Shown piece by piece: positions 1 through 12,239 of a stretch of 64,000 bases of DNA. Position numbers and translations under genes: made by a program. Position 1 is the first letter of the stretch; every line of letters starts with the position of its first letter. The notes below the pieces were generated by a model. That model ran no database searches, was not told the DNA's origin, and worked only from the letters and a program-made list of their open reading frames with translations. Source of the stretch: Sabellastarte sp. h YS-2021 (lineage: Eukaryota; Annelida; Polychaeta; Sabellida; Sabellidae); assembly GCA_964017235.1 (NCBI GenBank), contig OZ024933.1, positions 11,473,962 to 11,537,961 on the forward strand, read 5' to 3'.

Positions 1-500
1 CAAACCAAATCTGAATCCAAAAGCCAGCTATATCTAAGACTATTGGTGTAATGACCTTTTCCATGTCTATAAACTAGAGAAATCATTGTTATACACATAA
101 AGGAAAAGTAAAATATCTCACAATTCTATCATTAAAGTACATTTTGCATAGACCATCTTTATTTCAAAAACCGAGATTTTATTAATCTGTTTCCATGCTC
201 CAAAATTTGTTTCCGTAGTTTACTTTTTTACAAAACAAAATACTCTTTTGCACAACAACTTGGAAATACACTTTAACTTCACACAATCTGGAAGACGGAG
301 TATTTGTTCTTTGTTTCCATTGCCATTCTTTATATATTTACTTCTGAAGTAACAGACATAAATTGTTGACGATATAAGGGTTCTTTAAAAGATTTTTAGA
401 ATCTTTATTATTTAGAATTTTTAGAATCACTCGTGAATATTAATAATATTATGATCTGTACTATTATAATATTTGCCAACTTTATTGGTGAAATATTTTT
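1..500. other. AT-rich sequence, no gene seen
   Basis: Nothing recognisable: AT-rich, no long reading frame, no clear repeat boundary. It precedes a dispersed repeat that begins near 502. Confidence 0.5.
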
Positions 501-501
501 A

Positions 502-975
502 CCTCGGTCAAGGAGGTTATGTTTCGCCTGGGTGTGTCTGTCTATCTGTTTGTTTGTGAACAAGATAACTCAAAAACTTATGAACGGATTTTGATAAAAT
601 TTTCAGGACATGTCTGAAATGGTAAAAGGAAGAAGTGGTTATATTTTGGGAGTGATCCGAATCATATGGATCTTCTGGATCCATGAAATATAATTTTCTA
701 AAGACAGATAACTCAAAAAGTTATGGACGGATTTTGATGAAATTTTCAGCATAAGTCCTAAATTGGACAAGGAACAAGTGATTAGATTCTGGGGATGATC
801 TGGATCACTGTCTGGATCCATGAAAAAAAATATGCGGAGTGATCCAGATCACTTTCGGCAAAAATATGAAAATATGAGGGGGAAAAGCAATATCAGTGCT
901 AACGGTAGGTTCTGAAAGTCCAGGAATTGAACTCGCATGGCGGAGGTCCGGGCTCTCCGAGTGCTCTTGTTTCTG
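502..975 (+). repeat. Dispersed repeat with internal 146-bp duplication
   Basis: Two diverged copies of a ~146-bp block follow each other. The phrase GATAACTCAAAAA is followed by TTATG and CGGATTTTGAT at about 560 and again at about 706. Both blocks carry a GGATCCATGAAA phrase and a degenerate GATCCGGATCA-like tract. The right end carries ATGGCGGAGGTCCGGGCTCT and CCGAGTGCTCTTG. I believe this phrase recurs as a dispersed repeat in marine invertebrate genomes, but I could not check that. No coding function is supported. Confidence 0.5.
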
Positions 976-2109
976 TATATTTCATTCAGGAAGTTTTCCT
1001 ATCATAGATTTGATTGTTTTTTTTTGTTGTTGTTGGTGATCAGCTTGCATTTTGTTACTGCATTTATGTTTCAAAATAAATCCACTGTTACTACGCTGAA
1101 AAGCCAGCAGACATCTCATTAATTACTGTCTGGAAATTTTATAGAGAATGGAAAATTTGGAGGAAAAATCACACTGAATAATGGGTGCACATAACAGACC
1201 GATAACACATTATTGCAAATACAAATAGTAGATTTCGAAACCTTACTTTGATTATTTATATCTTCCTCATTCCAAAGGTGATTTATTGATGGTTATATTC
1301 TGTTGTATAACTACTGCAGCAGTGATACGGACGGCAAATCTCTCTGTTGTATTGTTTCATCAGGTCTTACGGAGGATTATAGTTTAGTTGTCGATTGGGT
1401 CTCAAAGAGGATATTGATTTTAATTGAAGTTTAACCTTAGTGGACTATTTGTGAAGATATCTATTATTTCGGTGTAGGACAGAACAGGAATAGTTGGTAG
1501 GTTTGTATTGTTACAAAATGTGTGTATGTTAAGGATGTGCTGGAGTAATTCTGTATGGATTGGTAAATCTTACGGACAAGTGAGTTGCATTAAATGTACA
1601 TGTATTTACGTTGTAGTACAGGTTTGGTAGTTTGTTATTCTATGAGTTTAAGTTATTAGCAGATTATATTTACCAACTGATGGACAAATGGCTTCTAGTC
1701 ATTCATTATATGCAGGGAGAACTCTAAAGAGAAAAATGGTTATTTGTGATTTTGCATGAAATGATAAGAACAAGTGTTTTTCAACAATGCTTGGAGTTTA
1801 TTAAAATAAAGTTAAAATAATGATACATACATTCTGTACACACGCATATTTGTTAGTACTTCCAGGGTCACAACATCAATTGCAAAATGCTTGATATTTG
1901 TCAATCTAATAACTTTCTAAGTGTATAAATTTTAAATACCAATCTTCTTGCACCACTAAACAACAAAATTAGAAAAACTATTACTCAGTTACACATAACC
2001 TGTTATTAGTAAGTAATCCTCATTACTACTATGTTTTTTGTGTGTTAAAATTACTACTAAGTTAAACACTAAGGTACAGTACGTTCTGACTACTAATTTG
2101 ATAATTTTT

Positions 2110-2245
2110 AATTAATTTATTTCTTTGGGGTTTTGTGTTGCTTTAAACACTGTACAGGTCATATCAGGACGTGTCGTGCTGGAAACCGAACCCCGGCCTT
2201 AGAGGTGGGAGGGGAGAGTGTTACCACTCTGCCACCGTGGCCCTA
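2110..2245 (-). mobile_element. tRNA-derived SINE, family A, internally deleted
   Basis: Read on the minus strand it starts with a tRNA-like head (GGGCCACGGTGGCAGAGTGG, an A-box) and a degenerate B-box. It ends in the family tail AAACCCCAAAGAAAT. About 100 bp of the usual ~235-bp body is missing between head and tail. The 9-bp sequence ATAATTTTT flanks it at 2101-2109 and 2246-2254 as a target-site duplication, so the deletion is internal to a genuine insertion. Confidence 0.8.
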
Positions 2246-3279
2246 ATAATTTTTGAAGACCCAAGTGCATCAATGTTCATTAACAAGCACCTGTAAAACT
2301 GTTTTAGCAAACTTGAGCTGGTACCTAACTGCATATAATTGTATGTCAGTGGTGAGTAATCCTCATAGCTACCAGGTTACTGTGTACAACAACAACTATG
2401 CATTGTTGGGTTATATAAACCACTTCGGTTGTCATCATACCTTCATAAGACATCAGGCAGGTTTAAGTGTTACAACCAACTATCTAATGTGTTGGCCAGT
2501 GGCTCTTAGCATGCAATGAATATTTTAATCTGAGAGTCAAGAGGGTAAAGGCCAGCCTCTGTCACCTTGTAAAGGTCAGAATGTATAAGTATAGTTTCAA
2601 CAAAAAAGACCCCCCATCACTAACTAATTCTAAAGTAATCTGAAAAGAGGGATGGGGGAGGGAGCTTGCAATTGCACAGGCAACATAAACGTCACAGCAA
2701 TGTGTACTGCTTCTATCTGCCCGTATATAACCAGATTTGATGGGAATTCTATACATGTGGCTGATTAACTCTTGAGAAGGACCTACAGACAAACTGTTAT
2801 GAATATTCATGAGGTAGTATTAATAGAATTCCAAATATAAACTAACTGTCCTAGAACTAAGCCAGTGTACTACTACCATATTACATTAAAATTTAGAACT
2901 CCCTTGCTGCTGAACTGGTGTGCAAAGTTACATATCTCGCCTCACCTATTATCTTATGATATCATCTGTGATTAACTCCATCAAGAAAGTGTTATTTCCA
3001 AGATCATTTGTTACTTTGAAATCTTTTATGAAGTATGTTGGTCAGAATGTTTGTATATTTGTATGTCTCTGTGTAAGTACATTCTAGGTCACAATTTTGG
3101 AGTTAGTCATGACGTTGTCATTGGTCAGAATAGAGCACTACCAAATTTTGACAAAATCGGATGCATTTTCATAGCTTTGACCATTCTGCCTACTTAGTTA
3201 CTGCATTCACTAATATTCGGCATGATTTCAAAGTCTGCAACTGGGATGAGTGGATTTTTTGTTGTTTTTTAACTGAATT

Positions 3280-3494
3280 GCTCCAAATCTCTCCAGTTTC
3301 AAAAGTCGACTCAAAACCTACCTATTTCAGAAATCATTCCCACCATAGCTTCTTACTACCGAACACCGGACCGCCTCCCTGGCAACGACTCGGAACATGT
3401 CTAATGTCTCATGATTTATGCCTTACGGATTGGATGGTGTGCCTTAGAATCCGTTGATACGGAGATTAAGCACCTGGACAACTGATTGATTGAT
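3280..3494 (+). mobile_element. 5'-truncated LINE tail (CR1/L2 type)
   Basis: This is nearly identical to the last ~215 bp of the LINE at 28.2-31.7 kb: the C-terminal RT codons, the 3' untranslated region and the TGATTGAT tail. TGAATT occurs at 3274-3279 and again at 3495-3500, consistent with a short target-site duplication, though it could be part of the tail. The paralogous locus near 51867 has an uninterrupted site, so the insertion came after the duplication. Confidence 0.85.
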
Positions 3495-4390
3495 TGAATT
3501 ACACAAGTACTACGGGTTGGATCTTCCTGAAAAAGGACAGAATATGGGTCTTGATCCAACCTATATCCTATTAAACGTGAAAGTAATCTGGATGACTGCC
3601 TGGATACAAAGAAAAAACTGGATCTTCCCATGTACTCATTACTGTGTGCCTTGGCCAAAGCTTACGTTCTCTGGGTGGTCTTTATTATATAATGATCTTG
3701 CTTGTGTAATGATAGTTTATAAGTCACATTATGGTTCTGGTACCAATATGATATTTTGTTGTTGAACAATGTTGAGTCAAAGTGATTATGCGGGCATATT
3801 GTTTTAAAAAAATATTTTTGATTTGCAGGCGTTTATCTGACGTGCTACAAGCCATTTTTTTCATATTGTGAAAGTTGAGAGTTACTGCTGAGCCCTTACT
3901 GTAATAGGAAGTGCAGTCAATTAGACTTTAACAGATCTCTCTGGCACACATTATATTTGCCTTGAACTAGTCATATATTCACTGACATTATAAAATATCA
4001 TTTGCATTAGCCTGCAACAAGCCTCTATATGTTCTCTGTGTCTAATGTTTGTGAACTCTTTTGTGCTGTAACTTTAAATATTAGTAGTAACGATGGAGTC
4101 TAACAAAATATATCAGGAAAAAGTAATTATTGTTCCCATACATTGGACAGGCTGATTTTTGTGTCTTTATAAAACATGAGTTTTTTTTCATTTGGGATAA
4201 AGTGTTTCATTTTAAATTCTAACTTCCTTACTTGTTAAACAGCTTTGATTATCTTTAGCTATATCTTCAACATAAACAGATAACGAAATACATCTTAAAT
4301 AACTTAAATATGCTGATACAATTAGCTAACAATAACAAGTACTCCGCCTGAGCCCCAAACAGGCTATCATTGTACAGTTAAAAGACTAAT

Positions 4391-4965
4391 GTTATGGAAA
4401 TAATAGTGACATGAAACATTTTCCTTTGAAATATAAAATATATGGGAAAGAGTAAATCATAGCTCTCCCCTTATTTATTGCAACATACGTTTCTAGAAAC
4501 AGTTTAGCAAAGAATGTCAAAGCAACAGACTGAAAAATAAGCTGAGCATAGGCTTGTTTGACAGATAGTCATTTTTAACATTTCACAGATGTTTACTTAA
4601 TGTTTGGAAATATTCACAGATTTACTTTAATCACACCCGTGGAAACATACAATTGTGTTGTTTTCTGGCAATCTGTAACATCAATAACCACGTTTAAAAA
4701 ATACTTTCAGTAAAAATCAGTAGTAAAAATTCAGCTATTGTGAGATAACACATACTTAACTGCGATCCATTCATGAACCTACTTTGACTTACTATCTCAA
4801 TAAATCAAGTTAGGTAATTCAATTTACTGACTTGCTAACTTGATAAATGCACTTCGGTATATGGTTTTATCAAATAACTCAGTTGCCCGTACCTAGCCCA
4901 AACTTCAAACACTCAAGTAATGAGGCAGCCATCAGAGGTAAATTTTCAAACTCTAGCTCGTAAAT
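4391..4965. other. AT-rich spacer
   Basis: No gene or repeat boundary seen. Near 4790-4860 there is a loosely palindromic stretch of short TAACTTGATAAAT-like words, too degenerate to call an element. Confidence 0.4.
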
Positions 4966-4969
4966 TTAA

Positions 4970-5480
4970 GCCTCTCTTACATCCCATCGTACGTGCACAT
5001 ACATCCTGGTTACAGAGAAAAATGACCTCATTTGCCAGGGACCCTCAAGGCACACTTGCGATTTTAGAACAAAATATCAAGGTCGCACAGGCCCTGCAGT
5101 GAAAATTGGCATGCACATTTTCCCTGTGTGCATGCAGGAGGTCTACAAACGCATCCATATCTCAAGGGTAACTTAAGAGAGACTTGTGCACGTGCATTCT
5201 CCTTGCCAGTGTTGTAGGTTCTCCCCAATTATTTGCATTGTTTAGACATACTGTAAGATACTCTCAAGTGTACCTTGCGTGTATATAAACCCACTGTACG
5301 ACCTGTAGCTAGTCACAATTTGTTCTTTGATCTTCAAGAAGTGACACTGTTGTTGGGAGAATACACCCTGTTTGCACTGCAAATCTCTGCTACCCCGCTA
5401 CCAGGCTACGCTCATATTTTTCAGCAATATTTGAAGCACACTTACGTGCCTATACACATATGACGGGATGTAAGAGAGGC
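4970..5480. mobile_element. 511-bp MITE with TTAA target duplication, copy 1
   Basis: Terminal inverted repeats of about 16 bp (GCCTCTCTTACATCCC) bound the element, and the right end is the reverse complement. TTAA lies immediately outside both ends (4966-4969 and 5481-5484), the target signature of piggyBac-type and some other superfamilies. A second copy of the same length lies at 26246-26756. The interior has a TATATAAACCCAC stretch resembling a TATA box. No transposase frame is present, so it would be non-autonomous. Confidence 0.85.
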
Positions 5481-5840
5481 TTAAGGTCAAGGTTGCAAGG
5501 TCATGTAATGAAGCCGAGGCCTACTAGATAACATAATCCATTGTATTCACGACAAAGACACAGTAAAACACAGATTTGGCATATTTTACTATACATGTTA
5601 GCTAAAATATTCGTATTAAATGCAAATTCTTAAAAATTGGAGCCCAGGGGGTATCACAAGCCAAACTAAAAGTGGGAAGGAATGACAGAGCCGAAAGTGG
5701 AGGGGATAATGGAACTGGCCAAATAAGCATTTTGAAGATATGTCCATACAGATGAACTTTTCCACAACCCATGGGCCAAAATGGGCCTCGGACCTTCTAA
5801 ATGTGTGAAAGCCATGCTTAGTGGTTGGAATTCCTTTAGT

Positions 5841-8800
5841 CCCAGATAACAAGATGCTAGTGGGCCACCGTTGGCTATGGGTGGCAAATTATAGCTAGTG
5901 GGCCACCACTGAGCCACTGCTGGCCCACTGACTGCATTTTTTTCAAAATTCTTAAAGCATTATAAATAACTTCAAAAGCAACCTCAAATACTGTTTTCTG
6001 ACATATTATTTAACAATATTCGTATTCAATATTAAAAACATATTATTTCAAAATATAAATATATTGCGTGGCCCACTGTTGGCCCACCAACTACCAGGGT
6101 CAGTGGCTGTAGTTCAGGGACCAGGCTACGCGCACTGGTGTAAAATCCTGGAAATATTAGATAAAATGTGCACTTTCTTTCACATAACCTAGAGCAATAT
6201 CATTTTTAACAAGATGCACTCAGAGAGAGCAAAACGCTCGACTCCATGTGACCAGTCTCTCAAGTGATATAAAGTATTGTAAGGAAGACAATAAAATGAA
6301 ACCAAACATATAAATTAATCTTCATAGAAATATCAAGTAGAAAGCTAGTCATTAAAAATACATTGAAATGGGACCTCTGAAAAATCATAATTTTTTTTTG
6401 TATATCCAAAATAAGATCCAGATCTTTCTTTTACTAACTTCTTACTTCAGTCAGGTCTTACCCACAAATTTTTAAATAAAGATCTGTTCATTAGTTCTGG
6501 AGTAATCGAAACACACACACAAAAAAAAAACCCCAGACAAATAGACAATTAAACAATTAGCACACAAAAACATAAACTGATGGTGGAGGTAAAATTATTG
6601 CTTAAAGGTCACTTCTTGGTGAAAATCATGCATGGTAATTTTTGTGATGGACTATCAAAGAATTGAAAGAAAAAAAGAGAAAATAAAACAGATATAATAA
6701 TTAATAAAAATGAAGAATGTACCACCTCCCTCTTTATAATGTTTATGTCAACTTCAAGACATAAAATGTGAAGAAATATTTTTACTTAAAGACAGCAATT
6801 TTCACAAGCTGGGTTTGTGACCTCACAATGACAGATGCATTATGACATCACTGAGTCATGACATCATCAGAAAGCAAAATATTGATTTTTTTTATGTATG
6901 TGATGAAGAGAATCAGTTTCACTGTGTATTCCCAATTAAAAATAAGAAAAACTCTCTCCTGTCTTTAATTTTCAAACAAGTTAGACCAAATTTAGAAGAA
7001 TCCGTTTGTACCCCATGAAATGCCTTGGCTTCCCACCAAATTAGAGATTGATTGATGTCATAGTTTTTGAGTTATAAGGGCAACAGGGTGCACAGACAGA
7101 GAAGCAGATTTCACTGTAAAAACCCAATTTAAAATAAGAAAAACTCTCTCCTGGCTTTAATTTTCAAACAAATTACACCAAATTTGGAAGAATCCGTCTG
7201 TACCCCATAAAATACCTTTCCACCAAATTTGAGCTTGATTGGTATTATAGTTTTTGAGTTCGAAGGGCAAAACGATGCACAGACAGAGAGACGGACAGAC
7301 AGACAGAAACAAACTGATCATAATAACCCTCTCCTATCGTCAAGCGTTAACAAACTTATTTTTAACAAGCTTATTCTGTATTCCTTCATTTTGCTTAGTC
7401 AGTCTTTTCTCCACATTATTATTTTATATATTACTTGCTTATATATTTGCCACAGGTGGTCCATAAATGGTCCACCCACTACACAAGTAGTATATGCCCC
7501 ATGATGGGCACCCAGTGGCCCACTGGTGGCAAATATATATATTTTTAGTGAAGGTTAAAGAAAGATATTTTCATTTTTTTCCTTTTGATATAATTTTGTT
7601 TTTTGATGAAACCTAAATCTATCGAAGAATTTTTTTGTTTGACACATGCAACTATGATCTGTAAGAGCTATACTTAGTTGGTGGACCAATGGTGGTCCTC
7701 TGGTGGCTACACCTCGAGCTCTGCTGAACGGCATTTGTTTTGATAGATCTTGAAGAGAGACTGTCTTGGCTTAAATTCATTTGTTTTAAGTGAATTACTT
7801 TCCAATTACTTTCTGAATTACTTTCTGAATTTTATTCCACAAAAAATGTTAATATTTGCCACTGGTGGTCCATCAGTGGTCCACCTTCTGCCTGAAAGGT
7901 ACACATACTGTTGGTCCACTGGTGGCCCACAGACAGCAAAGTAATCAAATACTTTATGTATGTGTGTATATCACTGAGACACTGACATTTTTAAATAACA
8001 GATGTTACATCACTGCATTATTATATATTTCTTTTTTCCTACTCTTGTGCCACAAATTTCTGCCAAGGTTTACCACTGGCAGCCCATTAACTATATCAGT
8101 GGTATATAAGCTATGATCGATGGGCCACTGATGGGAATTTTCTAATTTTCAACCGGATTTAGATCGAATCAATAAAATCATCTGAGAATTACACAGAAAT
8201 GTTAACAGAAGTGAAAGTTTCCCCTGTAAACAAACCATAGAACATGTACAGGGCAAAAATATTAAATCAAAACCATATTAAGTGGGGTATAGGTGTGGCC
8301 ACCACTGGACTACCCTTGATCCAGTAGCTGCAATATGTATGTGTCTGATAAAATATAAAGTTTCTTAAGTTGAAAGGAATAATTACACTTAAAACATATT
8401 CCAAACAGTGGCTGAATTACCCTTGAAATATATTCCCATCAGTGGCCGAATTATCCATGGCAACGTTGGCCCAATGAAGGCTTGCCAACCAAAACTCAGG
8501 CTGCAGAGGTTGGGTCAACAGTGGGCCAATGGTGGCTTTTTATTCAAGATGGTGGCGAGCAATATTAGGGGATTTTGAGACACCTATTTATTATGGTATG
8601 TCTAGAAATCATATTTCAAAAAGCCATCGGGCCAACAGTGGCTGCCAACGTTGGACCAACAGATATGCCAATGTTGGGTCAATGTCTGCATGCTATCTGG
8701 GAAAAACTTATCATTGGCTGCCAACAGTGGGCCACTGATGGACCACCAGTAAACCTTATTGTTGGCTGCCAACAGTGGACCACTGTCTATCAGCTGGTCA

Positions 8801-9082
8801 CGCCACCAGAGAACCAGCATAAAAAGTTGATGACACCCAACAGTGGGTAACTGGTGGACCACCAGTCAACCTTGTTGGTGGACCAATAGAAAAGCTTATC
8901 AGTGGCTGCCTACAGTGGGCCACTGTAGGACCACCAGAAAACCTTATTGTCGGCTACCAACGGTGGACCAATGCCTATCAACTGGTCACGCCAATGGCTG
9001 GCCACCACCTACAGCCAACGTCGGACCAATAGCTATGCTGCCGGCAGGCCAGTGGTGGCCCTACAGAGTCTTGCTATCTGGG
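5841..9082. mobile_element. 3.24-kb TIR element with CCCAGATA ends and GGCCCAC arrays
   Basis: The left end CCCAGATAACAAGA and the reverse complement of the right end CCCAGATAGCAAGA form terminal inverted repeats, both followed within 20 bp by GGGCCACC. GT flanks both ends (5839-5840 and 9083-9084) as a 2-bp target duplication. The arms hold many copies of short palindromic words such as GGCCCACTG, TTGGCTGCCAACAGTGG and GGTGGTCCA, concentrated at 5860-6100, 7450-7940 and 8440-9060. A short core at 8545-8580 is shared with other TIR elements in the window. No transposase is recognisable; long frames in the arrays are translations of the repeat. Confidence 0.75.
6905..7310 (+). repeat. Two ~192-bp direct repeats ending in a GACA-rich tract
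   Basis: The phrase AATAAGAAAAACTCTCTCCT occurs at 6941 and 7133. Both units continue with similar CACCAAATT and GTTTTTGAGTT phrases. The second ends in a (GACA)n/(GACG)n tract. This is the same style of dispersed repeat as 34.3-35.9 kb. It lies inside the 3.24-kb TIR element, as cargo or a nested insertion. Confidence 0.6.
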
Positions 9083-9587
9083 GTGTGGTGAGTAACTTTT
9101 AGGGCGTCTCTAATATGAGTGTCAATAACCTGGGCATGCCGAGGAAATTTGCTAGTAAAAAGTGAGACACTAGGTGGAAGTGAGTGAGTATTCAACAAGG
9201 CCGTGAGGGCCCAGACTGGGCATAGGGAAACACTCTGGATGGTGGGAAGCTGGACCATGTGATGGGACCTATAATCTTAAAGGGTTTTGGTCCATTTAAT
9301 TAGCAGATAAGCCCTGGAGCGCTGAAAGTGACATCTTCCCTCAGAATAAGTATCTGGATACAGTGAAATGATTTAAGGGAGAGGGGTCAATGTTAAACCT
9401 GGAGCACATAGAACGGATAGAGGATATGTATGACTTCAATACAGGGGGAGAGATATGTTTACAATACAAATACTCCAGAAATGTGAAAATGCTGTGAATG
9501 AAGAATTCAAGTGGAACCTTTCTCCTCTGGTAATTTGCCTGTAGCTGGCTTATCAGGTCATTGTTAACCATTTTATCAGAATAAATT

Positions 9588-9960
9588 CTAAACAATAAAT
9601 AAGTCATTAATTATGTTTTTTGAACCTGCAATGTGTCTGATTGAAATTTTGATATCATAAGTGGCTGTAATCACCCAAATGTTCCTTAAACAAGTTGCTA
9701 ACAATGGGTCCTTGTTCTTGCCACTGTCAACCATCTGAACTACTGCTGCATTATCACAGAAGAGTATATGGGAGCCAGTCCACTGCCTTCCCCAAACTTT
9801 CAGGGCTATCAATAAATTGATCATTTCCCGATGAACAATACTTGTCTCTAACCTATGAGTTGGATATCTAGGGGTAGGGTTGACCCTATTCTTCCAAGTA
9901 CCCCCAGACCTGTAAGAGAGGCATCAATGTACACAACACTGCCAGCAATGTTTGATTTGT
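9588..9960 (-). pseudogene. RNase H remnant of element 1
   Basis: On the minus strand the frame carries IDASLTGLG, then REMINLLIALKVWG, FCDNAAVV and NIWVITATYD. These parallel the RNase H core of the element at 43.5-44.6 kb, so three of the four catalytic acidic positions are still visible. The fourth (DALSR in the relative) is degraded to NDLF. Stops and shifts separate the pieces. Confidence 0.75.
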
Positions 9961-10137
9961 CAGAAATTGCTGTCCCTTTTAACTGAGGTGACAATTTTCA
10001 AAACCAATCAAGGTCATGGTAGAATTCACTAGTAAACATAATTCTCTTGTGCGCGAGACAGTTCCAAAATAAGGAAATCATCCTGTTGACAAAGGTCTGG
10101 GCTGGGCGGACACATTTGTGGACATGTAACAACCTAT

Positions 10138-10650
10138 TCAGGAGGGACTGGAATCTTTTCTAGACAGGTGTTTCTTAAGCCTAGTAAGGAGACATCCCTC
10201 ATGTATTGCCTTTAATTTTTCAAAATTGATTGGCTTCCAGATCGATATAAATGCCAAGGCAAGTGAGCTCAAGCAAGGAGAAGTCATCTTTTCCGGATTG
10301 ATAGGCAATCCTAACTCACGGATCAGTTCACAAAGGGCCTGAAAAGCCTCATGAGCCATGTTACATGGCAGAATCGCTACAAAACCGTCAATATAGGCAA
10401 AGATTTTAAAACCTCGTTTTGACATAATGTAGACAATTGCATCGCTGACCATTTCAAACACGGTGCTTCCGTGAACCCAGTTTAATGCTACAGCCACCTC
10501 AATGTAGCTCTTCTGCCTCCATTGAAACCCAGACTTAAAGGCATAGGCTGGGTCAACCCTCAGATTTCAGAAAGTACACCCAATATAAATTTTGCATATA
10601 CACTTATCCACTGGATGCTTCGTAATTTCTTGGACTAAAAAGAAAGATTG
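10138..10650 (-). pseudogene. Reverse transcriptase remnant of element 1 (YIDG)
   Basis: The minus-strand frame includes LRVDPAYAF, the VHGSTVFEMVSDAI region and then YIDG where an active DIRS-type RT has YIDD. The second catalytic aspartate is therefore lost. ELGLPINPEKM follows as in the relative at 43.5-44.6 kb. Upstream of about 10650 the homology fades. Confidence 0.8.
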
Positions 10651-10660
10651 CTAAAATCAA

Positions 10661-12239
10661 CCTTAATTGAGGTTATCTATGAAGTGCCAACCTTATGCAA
10701 TGCTTTCTGAAAGTCAACTAACAGAGGGTTAGCCCCAAGTCCCAATGAGAAGATTTCCTCATGGAAGGTGGAGGGAACCTGGTCATACTTACAGTTTGAG
10801 TCAGCCCTTGCATAGCTGCAGAAATGACCCCGATAATGTAAAATGCTTGTATTAGGGGTACTGCTAAAGCCTTGAATGCTATTATCAGCACAGCCTTTAG
10901 TGATAGACACTGTAAACATGGCACCTGCAAATAATCTATTAACATCTGAATAATGTAGGTCATTTACACATAATTCTGAATATCTTTTACACCATTACTA
11001 TGAATCGTCCCCAAGTTATTACTGACCCTAGAGTTCAGATTTAACTTGTTTTCATTTGGATGGTATTTCAAGTCTGTCCCTCCCAACTGTAAACTCTTGA
11101 CTGTGTCCATAGTCACACAGGCATCAGGTGATTCACGAGGCCCCTATATAGTAAAAACAGCAGATTTGCAATGGATTCTCATCTTAAAGTAACATTTGGC
11201 TTGTTTGTATGACCAGATCTAAGGAAATAATTACAGATATTGCAGTATTGGCCGTGGTGAGATTCATGAGAGCATGAACCATCGTTGTATTAATGACATG
11301 GCCACTTATTTAAAGTCTGGCTTCCACTAGTCGACTTGTTAATGGTGGTTTGCGAATTGTACAGTTGTCCCTAATTCTGATTGGTAGGTCAAAGATCAGG
11401 AAGTGAAAAGGAAAATAAAACCCCCAAGATTAATGTACCAGACAACTGACACAGCTGGCACCTCACTGTGCCCTGCTATTTAAACCTGATCAATTGAACT
11501 AAATATATTTATTGACTTATTAACTAAATAAATCTGTAGTCAAATTGGCCCCCAGGAAATAGGTGTGCTCTCTAAGAGAATATGAAAAAAAGAATAGAAA
11601 ATGTACATGCTAGTGGACAGAAGCAATGACTGTGACTCAACAAATAACCTAACAAAACCTTTATAACAATTAATCTCAGACAAAGCAATTGAAGTAATCT
11701 AACATAAATGAGTTTCTAACATATGTCTAAGTTACAGAGCTTAAAGGATTTAAGTACAGCATCCAAATATCTTTGATATGTGTAAATCACACTTTGCAAG
11801 TAGTCATCCTTGTTGGGGATTGTTAGATTTCTGCAATTGAGGTTCACAATAAAAAATGCATGATTCAGGGTATAGTTTAGAGTAGGTTTAAGATATGTTC
11901 CAAATAATTTTTCCAAGTAGCTTCTCAATTGACATTGCCATTGCCTCAGAAAAGTTTGCAATAGCTTCCCAATCCATCCAGTTGGTTTACGAGTCTTTTA
12001 AGACAAAACAGATAGGTTTATGGTCCCTATCAGAAATAAAGATTACTTAACACTGCAAGATTGATTTAGGATCACTGTAAGATTAAAAATATGAAGCCAA
12101 TAAGTAAGAAGCACTTTTAAAGTGCCAAAATTGATGAAAACATCCTCTAAAGCGCTGTTGTCCAAAAATAAATAGTCCAGTTCCAAAAGGAGGTTCCTTT
12201 CCATTTTAACATCTGATATAGGAGATAGGCTATGGTGGG
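10661..12239. other. Non-coding stretch, partly paralogous to 54.27-54.47 kb
   Basis: No convincing gene. Around 11640-11800 the sequence resembles 54270-54474 plus 56119-56165; ACAGCATC at about 11752 is the shared junction point. That makes this the empty-site version of the MITE insertion at 54478. Short minus-strand frames here are not recognisable. Confidence 0.45.

Larger units (their letters stand above)
960..4390 (+). repeat. Segmental duplication, copy 1 (partner at 48.9-53.9 kb)
   Basis: Stretches across this interval recur in the same order near 48930-53940. Examples are CATTCAGGAAGTTTTCCTA (967; 48939), CTTCCTCATTCCAAA (1262; 50981), GATGGACAAATGGCTT (1679; 51355), ATTTCAAAGTCTG (3224; 51811), GGATCTTCCTGAAAAA (3519; 51889) and GCCCCAAACAGGCTATCAT (4353; 53909). 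I estimate 75-85% identity in matched parts. This copy carries a SINE (2110-2245) and a LINE tail (3280-3494) absent from the partner. No coding exon is evident, and similar spacing of substitutions and indels argues against a conserved protein. Confidence 0.7.
5620..9500 (-). pseudogene. Tyrosine recombinase of element 1, split by an insertion
   Basis: The N-terminal half lies at about 9500-9085, including VIDTHIRDALK. The C-terminal half resumes at 5840-5620, including GFHTFRRS and a degenerate active-site end. The intact relative at 42441-43367 has both motifs in one frame. The two halves are separated exactly by the TIR element at 5841-9082. If one copy of the flanking GT is removed, the reading frame runs straight across and the spacing between the two motifs equals that of the relative. 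The later H and Y catalytic positions are poorly conserved here. It is non-functional. Confidence 0.8.
5620..10660 (-). mobile_element. Decayed DIRS/Ngaro-like retrotransposon, element 1
   Basis: Read on the minus strand, fragments appear in the order RT (10650-10140), RNase H (about 9950-9590) and tyrosine recombinase (about 9500-9085, then 5840-5620). They are homologous to the better copy at 42.4-47.3 kb. The catalytic YIDD of RT reads YIDG here, and frames are broken by stops and shifts. A separate 3.24-kb TIR element sits inside the recombinase gene. The element is dead. Its outer ends are not resolved; no gag is recognisable above 10.7 kb. Confidence 0.8.

Noticed and set aside
4920-5102. 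Short frame MRQPSEVNFQTLARK as a peptide gene
   Set aside because: It spans the left end of the TTAA MITE and is not preserved in the second copy.
7254-7466. Frame with membrane-like LFCIPSFCLVSLFSTLLFYI segment
   Set aside because: It runs through the GACA-tract repeat and AT-rich DNA within a TIR element; hydrophobic codons are expected from T-rich sequence.
8529-9091. Overlapping long frames on both strands rich in W, Q, C and P
   Set aside because: They read through GGCCCAC/CCAACAGTGG tandem words in several frames at once, which is the signature of a repeat, not a protein.
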